From: Symbiodinium natans
Taxonomy: Eukaryota > Sar > Dinophyceae > Suessiales > Symbiodiniaceae
Assembly: GCA_905221605.1 (NCBI GenBank)
Contig: CAJNDS010001902.1
Coordinates: forward strand, 112,501 to 174,500
Length of the DNA: 62,000 nt
Reading direction: 5' to 3'
This document shows, in pieces, positions 46,701-58,700 of the stretch (its first letter is position 1; each line of letters opens with the position of its first letter). Below the pieces are notes generated by a model. It was not told the DNA's origin. It searched no databases and saw only the letters and a list, made by a program, of their open reading frames with translations. A program made the position numbers and the translations under genes.

Positions 46701-49700
46701 TCGGTCGTTCTGCTAGGGCAAGAAGAAGACCATCCTTTCCAGATTTCAATTCCTGGAAGATTCCCTGTCATCAATTGGATCAGGAATAACTTCCGTGTCT
46801 TTTGGTTTGTTCTTGTTCACAGTTCTCACTCTTGTTCGCACCTTTTTCATAGTTCCTTCATGAGGAAACCAACCTCAAAAATGGGATATCTAGTAGAGGC
46901 TCTGCCTTTGAGATGCGGTTACCTGTGAAATCGAGTGCCAAGTGCACCAGATGTACCCTGTGATCGCTGAAGGGCATGGCCAAGAGCATCATAGTATCGT
47001 GTGTCATCTAATCTCAGGAAGCCTTGAACGGTTGATCTTGGAACTTCTATGAATACTACCCGATCACCCCGGAAATGAGATGGTCCCGTTCTTTTGATGT
47101 GCCCCGAACATACGGTGCCGTGTAGAACAAGGGACCTGGAAACCACTGCACCCAAAACCCTAAACCCTAAACCCTAAACCCTAAACCCTAAACCCTAAAC
47201 CCTAAGCCTAAACCCTAATCCGCACCTCCGCCTCCTCGTAGCCCTTGTTGTAGGCCTTCTGATTCTGCGCAGGAGAGGGCGACATCCTCAACTGGCTCGT
47301 GTCGTTGACCTGCGCTGTCCGGGAAGGAACATGTCCTACCACCAGACTCCGCTAACAGTCTCTTACTTGCCCCAAAACCGCAATCCCACACTACCCTGGA
47401 TTCCGCAATACGGACCCCAAAGACATCCCAACCCAAAACCCCAAAGCAGGCCCTCAAACCGAAGACACGGTGGCAGAACTTACCCTGACCCCCCAAACCT
47501 TGAAGCCTTAAACCTTAAACCCTAACCTGAACCAGAAGCCCTTAACCCTGCGCCCACAAACCCCAAAACCCTACAACCCCAATACCCTGCACCCTACACC
47601 CTGCACCCTAAACCCTAAACCCACATTACCCACATGACCACACCTTGAAGTGCAGCGCGTGCTCTTCCAGGTGCGGCTGGATCTCGAAGGACCGCTCCAT
47701 CCTCGAAGCGCCTCCTGACTTAGGGGTTTGTAGGGTTTAGGGTTTAGGGTTTGGGGTTTAGGGTTTAGGGTTTAGGGCTTGGGGTTTAGGCGGTTTAGGG
47801 TTTAGGCGGTTTAGGGTTTGGGCGGTTTAGGCGGTTTAGGGTGTAGGGTTTAGGGTTTGGGAGCGCAATTGCTGGGGCTCAGGGGCTCGGTAGAGGTTTG
47901 AGTGACTTGGGTGTCTTGGGGAGCGTACTGGTGTGTGCGCAGCTGCCTGTGGTCGGGACTGAACTCAAAGGCCTTGGGCCTACCTCGGCTTCCAACTTGC
48001 CGGTAAGAACGGCCATAGTTACACTTCCGCTTTGGGGCCTTTAAGGAATCGCTATGGGCACTTTGCAAAGAACATCAACAAACACAAGGGGGGGAAGGGG
48101 TGCAGGTACGGCGCTTCAAAGTCCTGAGCTGGTAGCACAAAGGGCACCCTTGTTAAGAAGAAACCCCCCCACCTTTGTACTGGCTTCCGTAGGCCCTCTC
48201 GATGAACCGGGAGTAGACGCGCGTGATCAGATGGGCTGGAACGTCCGTGTCGCTGATCAAGCGGTCTAAGAGGTGGTCTGCCGCATGGTTGGAAGGCGCG
48301 CAGACCTGGAAGGGAAAGCCAGCGCCCTCAACACCTTCAGGTCCCTAAACCCTAAACCCTAAGCCCTGAACCCTAAACCCTAAACCCTAAACCCTAAACC
48401 CTAAACCCTAAACCCCCCCAACCAACACTGTTTCGGAGCCCGGACCAGGATCCGGCCCAGATCGGGTCTGGCCCACGGGCTGCGCACGGAGAGTGCCGCC
48501 ACGATGAACTGCCTGAGCTGTTCTAAGGTTTGGGTTTAAGGTTTAGGGTTTAGGGTTTAGTTAGGGTTTAGGGTTTAGGGTTTGAGTTTGGGGTTTGGGG
48601 TTTGGGGTTTGGGGTTTGGGGTTTGGGGTCTGGGGTTTGGGGTTTGGTGTTTGGGGTTTTCGGTTTGGGGTTTGGGGTTTGGGGTTTGGGGTGTGGGGTG
48701 TGGGGTGTGGGGTGTGGGGTGTGGGGGGTGGGGTGTGGGGTGTGGGTGTGGGGTGTGGGGTGTGGGGTGTGGGGTGTGGGGTGTGGGGTGTTAGGGTTTA
48801 GGCTTTAGGGTTTAGGGTTTGAGTTTGGGGTTTATGGGGTTTGGAGTTTGGGGTTTTGGGGTAGTTTGGGGTTTGTGGTTTGGGGTTTAAGGTGGGGCGC
48901 TTAAACGCGGCGGGCCGAGCGAAGATCCGTGTCCTAAAGTGTGGATTCCGGCACCCGGTGTCGCAGTTTTGTGGTCAAGGGCTCAGGGCTGTAGTTCATA
49001 AGGGTTCCTTCATAGGGGCTGAAGACGTTCACTCTCCCATCCCCTGCTGCAGCAGTGTACAAAAAAACAAACCAGCAGCAGGCGCACGTCTGTCAGCCCC
49101 AAGGGGGCAAGAAGCAGGACCACTTCAAGCAACCCTTACCCCGCGAACTTCCTTAACCCCCGCTGATCATGTTGGAAAAATACTTGGTGAGCCTCCTAAA
49201 CCCTACACCCTAAACCCTAAACCCTAAACCCTAAACCCTAAACCCTAAACCCTAAACCCTAAACCCTAAACCCCCCTGAATCCTAAAGAATTCTGGCTGG
49301 GGTGCACCAGGAAGGAGGTTTTGCCCGTCCCCGGAGGGCCCTGGCACCGTTCAGGAGCTTTCAGTCGGGCTTGGGTGTCGGTTTAGAGCTTAGGTGTTTA
49401 GGGTTCATTAGGATTTGGGGTGTTTAGGGCTTAGGGTTCAGTGTTTAGGGTTTAGGGTTTTAGGGTTTAGGGTTTAGGGTTCAGGCTTCAGGGTTCAGAG
49501 TTCAGGGTTTTGGGTTTAGGGTTCAGGGTTTAGGGTTCAGGGTTCAGGGTTCAGGGTTTTGGGTTTAGGGTTCAGGGTTCAGGGTTTAGGGTTCAGGGTT
49601 TTCGAGATTCTTGGCTCGGCTGTTCGACTTGGGATTTAGGGCTTGGGGGTTAGGGGCAGAGGGATGGGGTTGTAAGGCTTAGGGTTTAGGGTTAAGGGTT

Positions 49701-52700
49701 TAGGGATTAGGGATTTAGGGTCTAGGCTTTAGTCACGACTTGGATTCAAGGTAGGTTGGGCTTTCGGAATTGCTGGGGGGGTAGCAAACAACATGCGCAG
49801 GTGCCTGGACCATGGAGAAGGGGCGCTGGAGCCCGCGCCTCGGCACAAAGGAGCCAAGAACCCTCTCAGAAGCCCCAAAATCGCCCCCTGGCACAATCCC
49901 TCCTTTTGGCCCCCTTAACCCTCACAGCCCTCAGAGTCCTCACAAAGGAAAATTATCAGGCTTCTAAAGGCCCAGATGTCCTGAGCTCTTCAGAGACCCG
50001 TGCACCCCTGAAACTCCGAAAGCCCTGCAAGCCCCTTCTGAAGCCCCAAGCCCAGAAACGTCCAACAGCCCAGGGGCTGGAGGGCCGTCGTCTGGCGTTC
50101 GTTGAGGTTACTCCCATTTTGCACCTCAGGGAGGGGGGGCGTAAAGACCCTAAAAAGCCTGAACCTCCCCTCTGGCCTGGGTGCTGCGTCATCTTTATGC
50201 CCTCTGAAGAAAGTGAGAATTCTACGCAATACGTGAGGTTACTCTGGGTACTGTACTCTGGGTACAGCCCTACACCTGGAGCTCAGGAAGGTGCCTAAGT
50301 TGCCTACCCGGCCCCACCGGAGCACCTTGCTCGCGGAGTCGCGCAAGGCCCCGAAGACCTGCGCGGCAGAGGGCACGCAATGAAGCTTGGATGAACGGGT
50401 ACACCTTGAATCTCAAAGCCGAAAGCCCTAAAGAAACTCTTAACAAGATTTCCCTTTAACCTAAACCGTAAGCCCCTAAATTCCTAAACACCAAATACCA
50501 TTGCAAACCGAAACCCTAAAACTCTAAACCCCCAAAAAACACCCCAAACCCTTATTCCATAAAACCCGAAACAACCAAAAGAAAACTACCTGGGCCCTCG
50601 ACGTCTTCCCGCCTGCTCCCTTGTGGCCAGCGGTCGCAGCTCCGTGGCCCACTGCTGCTGCCTGGCATACGACGAAGGAAGTCTTGGGGTTTAGGCCTCA
50701 GGGTAGCGCAGGTTTGAGGTTTGGGGTTCAAGGGTTTTGGGTTTTAAGTTTGCGGTTTGAGGTTTAGGGTTTAGGGTCTAGGAGGGGCCTGGAAGCCCCA
50801 GACCCTGAACTCTGAACACCCGAGAAACAAAGCGCCGAGCCTAGGGGCTAAGCTTTGGAGTCTGCCTACAAAGACACCCTATACTTTCCCTGAACCCTAA
50901 ACCCTCAAAACTAGACCAGGGCGTTGGGCCCTAGACTGGGGTATTGAATGACAATCATCATCACCCTCCTCATCAGATTCAGAGTCATGACCATAATCAT
51001 AATCACAGTCATGTTAAGAAAGGAGCCCTTCTGCATAGTTTTGGGTTTAGGGTTTGGGGGTTTGGGGCTTAGGGTTTAGGGTTTAGGGTTTAGGGTTTAG
51101 GGTTTAGGGTTTAGGGTTTAGGGTTTAGGCCTGGGAGTGCGGGGCATGGTGAGGCGCATGCCCTGCAGCGGCGGCGAGCTCGGGAGTGCTTGCAGCAGGT
51201 GGATGCTCTTCCTTGGGTTTAGGGTTTGGGGGCTCGGGGTTTAGGGTTTAGGGTTTAGGGTTTAGGGTTTAGGGTTTAGGGTTTAGGGTTTAGGGTTTAA
51301 GGGTTAGGGTTTGGGCTTGAGGGTTGGTTCAGGATTGGGCTTAAGGGTTTGGGGTTGAGGGTTTTGGGTTTTGGGGTTTAGGGATAACATGCCACAGGCA
51401 GCTACTAGTGCCATCTAACACTTTCAACCACCCCACTCCGTCTCAGGCGGCAAACCTCCATCACCTATCCTTTGTAGAGCACAAGTTTTGAGGGCAGAAA
51501 CATGATTTTCCAGAATTGGAGGCTTCCAAGGGCCTGGAGGGCTGGTGAGGGGCCGACTTTAGGTTTACGAGTGGTTTAGGTGTCCCACAGCCTTAACCAG
51601 ATTGTGCAAGGTGCTTGGAAGGCTCTTGCAGCGATTGGGTTTAAGAAAGCTTGGCAGAAATTGGGGGCACCTTGGAGGAAGGGAAGGAACAGCCCACGAA
51701 CGCGACGCATCAAACATGAACAAACGTAAAAAGCCTTCCAACCCAAGAGAGAAAGACAAAGAGAGAGAGAGAGAGACCTTGCGGTAACTTGAAAAGCCAT
51801 TTTCGCTGCGCAAGACATTAAGAAAAACAAGAGGCAGCAGTGACAGTGGTGTTACTGCACACACAGAGACACACACAGACACACAAAGACGGACAGATAG
51901 ACAGACAGACACACGTCACACGGCACACGTCACACGCCCAATCCACTGCCCCAAACCTCATTGATGCCCATCCACTTCTCGTTCGCCGGCACAAGGATGA
52001 AGTAAATGCGGAAAGCTGTCGCGGCCACTACAGTGGCTTCCTCTGAGATTGCACAGAGCAGGGATCTTTCGGGCTTCGGGGCCCTCGAAAAGAGTGCTTG
52101 AAAGGGAGGGTTTTGATCAGGGCTCGGTTGCTCTAGGTCGGCTCGCCTTTTTGAAGCTACCGTTTCTCATATTCAGAAGAGCATCGTGCTCCTTAAGCAT
52201 ACAGCCCCAGAAGGCAGTTCGGGGGTTTGGAGGTGTTAGGGTTTAGGGTCTGTCTCATCAATGATAAGGCTACTCGGTGGCGTATACTCAGAGAAGGGCG
52301 AACCCTAAAACCTGCCATCTACGTCCGTTCCTGTATGGGTAACCATGAAGCCTCATAGTGTTTAGGGTTTAGGGTTTAGGGTTTGGGGTTTGGGGTTTAG
52401 GGTTTAGGGTTTAGGGTTTAGGGTTTAGGGTTTAGGGTAACCACAATTAACCCTGGCATCCATGAAACGATCCTGGCTGTCCCGGGCGAGCTGGGCAATC
52501 TCGGACAGCTCCACCTTGCAGCAGGTCCCCTAAACCCTAAACCCTAAACCCTAAACCCTAAACCCTAAACCCTAAACCCTAAACCCTAAACACGACACCC
52601 TAAACCCTAAACCCTAAACCCTCAACCCTAAACCCTAAACTCGGAAGATCTTAGAGCTTCAGGGACATAGGGTTCGGGGTGTTGGGTGTGAAGGCGTCGG

Positions 52701-55700
52701 GGGTTTTGTTAACGCCGAACCCTAAACCCCGAACCCCAACCCCCAAACTCTAAACCCTAAACCCCAAAAGATAAACCTTAAACCTTAAAACTAAAACCCT
52801 AAACCATAAACCATACACTTGAAATGTCCCCCTTATACTAACAGTCCTTAATAGGGATTATCGTACCCCCTATTATAATCCCTGATAAGGACTGTTAGTA
52901 CAAGGAGGAACATCCTAACCCTACACCCTACACCCTAAACTTCAAGAAGCGCCCTCCCAAAGGCCTCCACGCTGAAGCGCTGCTGCCGCTGCCCGGCAAC
53001 GCGGAGCTGTCCCGGTGGGTTCCGCCCCTCCCTGGCCTCATATGGAACGAAAGAAATGGGAAGCAGAGTTCACCCTTAGAAGCGATCCGTGAGCTGGGCT
53101 AATAGCGTTCAGCAGCAGTTTCTACCTCATGGTCCAGTTGTAAAAGCCCTACCCGAAACCCTAAACTCTAAACCCTAAACACGAATCCCGAAACCCTAAA
53201 CCCTAAACACCGGATTCGGCTCCCTAAACCCGAAACACTAGCCTAAAATAGCCACAAACGCTCCCTAAACCCTAAACCCCAAACTACCCCAAGCCCTAAA
53301 CCCTCAACCCTCAACCCTAATCCCTAAACCCTAAACCCTAAACCCCAAACCCGAAACCCTAAACCCCAAAGGGGGCCTTCTGCAGGCAGCCCTGGAGGAC
53401 GACCACCGCGTCGCCCCGCTCGCAGCTGAGGACCGCCAGGTCTCCTCCGAGGGTTTAGGGTTTAGGGTTTAGGGTTTAGGGTTTAGGGTTTAGGGTTTAG
53501 GGTTTAGGGTTTAGGGTTTCGGGTTTGGGGTTTGGGGTTTGGGGTTTGGGGTTTCGGGTTAGGGTTTAGGGTTTAGGGTTTCGGGCTTCAGGTAATCTAG
53601 GTTTTGTAGGGTGTTGAGTCTTTGGAGGTTTGTTGGGCTTCAGGACTTCTTGGGTTTTGCGGGCTGAGGGTTCTTGGGGGCTGTATGTGGTTTCAAAGGC
53701 TTGGTGCGTTCGGAGTTCAGGGTTTAGGGTTTCGATGTAGCAGGGACTAAGGGCCTTGGGGTTGTGGGGCTTCCGGTACGAGGTTTTGGGGTTCGGGGGG
53801 TTGGGGAGTTTAGGTGTTTCGGGTTGAGGGCTCCGGGTCTTAGAGTCTCGTGTTTAGGGTTCAGGGCTTTAGGGTTTGGTGCTGAAGGTTTGGTTTAGAT
53901 CGGTTTAGGGCCGGCCCACTCCTGGCTGGAGCCACTGATACTCCGACAGCTGGACGTCAACCTGCGATCATCGGGGTGGCGCTCTTGTGAAGCCAGGGTT
54001 TGGGGGGGGGGGGGGGGCTTATGGTGCAGGGTCGGAAGAACTGCTAGAAGCATTCCCTCTTGGTTCCTCTAGATTTTTTTTTGAAAGAAAACACAGCGAA
54101 GCTGTACTACATAGGGGATTAGGATTTACGACACACCCTAGCCAAGCGTTGCCAGGAGCTCTCACCTCCATGCGGGCGAATGACCAGCCTGCAATACCTA
54201 CACTGCCAACCTTTCGCCTGACCCCGAAAATCTAACTCATGCGAGGGATGAACGCCTAAGCCAACCCAATCCATGGTGGTGCGACAGCATGGGAGCAATG
54301 CGAGCCCCCGGCCCCGCCGACTCCCGTGGACTTTCAGCCCGGTTCCTCTAGAAAAATACGCTTATAACCCCAAGCCCTGTTATAATTCTGAAGGCCCCTA
54401 TATGAGCTAGGGTTTCGGACGGTTGGGGGCTTTGAGGGGTCGTCCAGTATAAGTCTCCAGCTCGAAGCTCTACAAAGACTTGCTGGAATCGGCAGCCACC
54501 AACATGGTATAATGATGCTGACAACAATGAGACCACGAGATGCAATTTGCAAAATCCTAAACCCTAAACCCTAAACCCTAAACCCTAAACCCTAAACCCT
54601 AAACCCTAAACCCTAAACCCTAAACCCTAAACCCTAAACCTCAAACCCACCTGACACTGGAAGTAGCACTTGCGGCTCTCCGTCCACCACTCCAGGCCCC
54701 AAACGTCCGCCAAGGGCGTGTAGGCAGCGCCTGAAACCGCCGCAGCATGCACCTGTTGAGCGGTTTAGGGTTTAGGGTTTGGGTTAGGGTTTAGGGTTTA
54801 GGGTTTAGGGTTTAGGGTTTAGGGTTTAGGGTTTAGGGTTTAGGGTTTAGGGTTTAGGGTTTAGGGTTTAGGGTTTAGGGTTTAGGGTTTAGGGTTTAGG
54901 GTTTAGGGTAGGGTTTAGGGTTTAGGGTTTAGGGTTTAGGGTTTAGGGTTTAGGGTTTAGGGTTCAGCAGCTCTGGGTCGAGCAATCTCTAGTAGAGCCG
55001 CTGTCTGGACTCTAGAAAAAAACCCACCCACCCAGAGAATCCCAAAACATTAAGAAATATAAAGTTCTCATTTTTCCTCAGCAAGCCCTGTCCTCCAACC
55101 TCATTTATTCATTCTGCTCGTGTTTTTTGTCATTCTGCTTGGTTTCCATTCTGCTCGTATGCGTTTCTTTCTGCTCGTATTCATTCTGCTCGTATTCGTT
55201 CTTTTTCTGATCTGCTCGTCTCGTGTTCGTTCTCGTTCTGCTCGTATTCATTCTGCTCGTATTCGTTCTCTCTCTGCTCGATTTCAGTCCGCTCGTTTTC
55301 GTTGTTTTTCTTCTCGTATTCATTCTGTTCGTATTCGCTCTCTCTCTCTCTCTCTCTCTGCTCGATTTCAGTCTGCTCGTCTTCGTTCTCTCTCTGCTTA
55401 AAATCATTCTGCTCGTATTCGTTCTCTTTCTGCTCATATTCATTTGCTCGTGTTCGTTCTCTTTCTGCTCGTATTCGTGCTTTTTCTGCACGCTCTCTGC
55501 TCGATTTCAGTCCGCTCGTTTTCGCTGTCTTTCTGCTCGTACTGAGTCTGCTCGTACTCATTCTCTTTCTGCTCGTATTCATTCTGCTCGTATTCGTTCT
55601 CTCTCTGCTCGACGTCAGTCTGCTCGTATTCGTTCTCTTTCTGCTCATATTCACTTTGCTCGTGTTCGTTTTCCCCGGTGACCCTGCCTATTTTTGGCCG

Positions 55701-58700
55701 TCTTGTTGGTTGTGTTTGGCACACTTTAAGCTGCCTGGCTTCCACATGGTTGCTTTCCAATTAGTGCCCCGGTGACCTCGCCTCATGTTGGCTCCTGCTC
55801 GTAGGGTTTGATGAGAGGCCTAGAGGTTTGTCGTATGTCCCCTCTCTTCGTGCTCGTAGGGTTTGTCGTATGTCCCTCCCTTCATGCTCGTAGGGTTTGA
55901 TGAGAGGTCTACAGGTTTGTCGTACGTCCCCTCCCTTCGTGCTCTTAGATTTTGTCGTATGTCGCCTCCCTTCGTGCTCGTCGGCTTTGTCGTATGTCCC
56001 TCTTTGTCAGCTTGCAGTATGTCCCCTCCCTTCGTGCTCGTCGGCTTTGTCGTATGTCCCTTTTCTTCTGCTTGCAGAGAATCCCAAAACATTGAGAAAT
56101 GTACGGGTTTATTTTAGAGGTTTGTCGTATGTCCCCTCCCTTCGTGCTCCAACCCCAGAATGGGGGTCCGGAAGTTGCTTTTCCCCACCCCACCCTCGGA
56201 CCACCCAAGACGAGGGGGCTGCCGCGTTGCCCGGCCCCCCGCAAAGCCTTCATCTTGATCTGGCCCAGACCCAGGCTTTCAAGCCCAGAATGGGGGTCTG
56301 GGCCAGAAGAGGGAAGGGGGGCCTGTCCTCCAACCTCATTTATTCATTCTGCTCGTGTTTTTTGTCATTCTGCTTGGTTTCCATTCTGCTCGTATGCGTT
56401 TCTTTCTGCTCGTATTCATTCTGCTCGTATTCGTTCTTTTTCTGATCTGCTCGTCTCGTGTTCGTTCTCGTTCTGCTCGTATTCATTTTGCTCGTATTCG
56501 TTCTCTCTCTGCTCGATTTCAGTCCGCTCGTTTTCGTTGCTTTTCTTCTCGTATTCATTCTGTTCGTATTCGCTCTCTCTCTCTCTCTCTCTCTGCTCGA
56601 TTTCAGTCTGCTCGTCTTCGTTCTCTCTCTGCTCGTAATCATTCTGCTCGTATTCGTTCTCTTTCTGCTCATATTCATTTTGCTCGCGTTCGTTCTCTTT
56701 CTGCTCGTATTCGTGCTTTTTCTGCACGCTCTCTGCTCGATTTCAGTCCGCTCGTTTTCGCTGTCTTTCTGCTCGTACTGAGTCTGCTCGTACTCATTCT
56801 CTTTCTGCTCGTATTCATTCTGCTCGTCTTCGTTCTCTCTCTGCTCGACGTCAGTCTGCTCGTATTCGTTCTCTTTCTGCTCATATTCACTTTGCTCGTG
56901 TTCGTTTTCCCCGGTGACCCTGCCTATTTTTGGCCGTCTTGTTGGTTGTGTTTGGCACACTTTAAGCTGCCTGGCTTCCACATGGTTGCTTTGCAATTAG
57001 TGCCCCGTGACCTCGCCTCATGTTGGCTCCTGCTCGTAGGGTTTGATGAGAGGCCTAGAGGTTTGTCGTATGTCCCCTCTCTTCGTGCTCGTAGGGTTTG
57101 TCGTATGTCCCTCCCTTCATGCTCGTAGGGTTTGATGAGAGGTCTACAGGTTTGTCGTACGGCCCCTCCCTTCGTGCTCTTAGATTTTGTCGTATGTCGC
57201 CTCCCTTCGTGCTCGTCGGCTTTGTCGTATGTCCCTCTTTGTCTGCTTGCAGAGAATCCCAAGAATTAAGAAACTGAGGTTTTATTTTCAGAGGTTTGTT
57301 GTATGTCCCCTCCCTTCGTGCTCGTCGGCTTTGTCGTATGTCCCTTTTCTTCTGCTTGCAGAGAATCCCAAAACATTGAGAAATGTACGGGTTTATTTTC
57401 GAGGTTTGTCGTATGTCCCCTCCCTTCGTGCTCCAACCCCAGAATGGGGGTCCGGAAGTTGCTTTTCCCCACCCCACCCTCGGACCACCCAAGACGAGGG
57501 GGCTGCCGCGTTGCCCGGCCCCCCGCAAAGCCTTCATCTTGATCTGGCCCAGACCCAGGTTTTCAAGCCCAGAATGGGGGTCTGGGCCAGAAGAGGGAAG
57601 GGAGGGCATGGGGGGGGGTGTCGAGTGGGGGGGGGGGGGTCGAGGGGGGGGGGGGGGCAGAGAAGGGGGAGGGGGGGGGTGGTGGGGGCGCAGGGGTGGG
57701 GGGGGTGGGGGGGGGGTGAGGGGGGTGTGGGGGGGTGGGGGGTGGGGGGGGGGGGGGGGGGGGGGGTGGGGGGTGGGGGGTGGGGGGGGGGGGGGGGTGG
57801 GGGGTGGGGGGGGGGGGGTGGGGGGGTGGGGGGGTGGGGGGGGGGGGGTGGGGGGGGTGGTGGGGTTGGCAAAAAAAGCCGTGGCCATTGGCAAAAAAGC
57901 CGTGGCCATTGGCAACTTTCCCGTTGGCAAATGCCACTTCCCAATGGCCACGGCTTTTTTGCCAATGGCCACGTTCCCCATTAAGGTTGGGGCCCAACCT
58001 TAATGGGGAACGTGGCCATTGGCAAAAAAGCCGTGCCATTGGCAAAAAGCCCGAAAAGTTGCCAATGGCCACGGCTTTTTTGCCAATGGCCACGTTCTCC
58101 ATTAAGGTTGGGGGGCATTTTGTGCGAATTGGGTTTGAAAAACCCATTTTGGCGACCAACCTTAATGACATTGGTGGCCATTGGCAAAAAAGCCGTGGCC
58201 ATTGGCAACTTTCCCGTGGCCATTGGCGAATTTGCCAATGGCCACGGCTTTTTTGCCAATGGCCACGGCTTTTTTGCCAATGGCCACGGTTTTTTTGCCA
58301 ATGGCCACGGTTTTTTTGCCAATGGCCACGTTCCCCATTAAGGTTTAAATTATTATATGATAGAGAGAGTTTAGAACACTGCATCACCCGGAAACCCTGA
58401 ACCCTAAACCCCTAAACCAAGCGAACTGTAGCTCAAAACCATCGCCTGCTGGGATACAACTTTAGGCCTAGACTCATTCCAACAAATTCAAGGGTCAGGA
58501 ATACGGCTCAGGCTCCGGGGTTCAGGAGCTCCCAATTACTTAGGTTTCGGACTTCGGGTTTAAGGGTTTAGGTTTGGGTTTGGGGGGCTTTTATTCCGAA
58601 ACCCTAGGAATCCTACACCTCAAACCCGACATCGGGGGGGGAGGGGGGGCGGGGGCGGGAATCCGCCCGACAGGCCTATATACGACAATATGCTCTGTAA

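Noticed and set aside
55105-56996. Glu-Tyr-Glu-Gln repeat proteins of up to 218 residues
   Set aside because: The minisatellite is open in several frames on both strands and sits in an intron of a phase-supported gene.
55820-57430. CRISPR-like regular spacing
   Set aside because: Units of ~31 bases are a eukaryotic minisatellite with no distinct spacers and no cas genes.
57055-58400. 200-300 residue frames on both strands
   Set aside because: They run through the G-rich tract and the palindromic array; no domain and no codon bias beyond the repeat.
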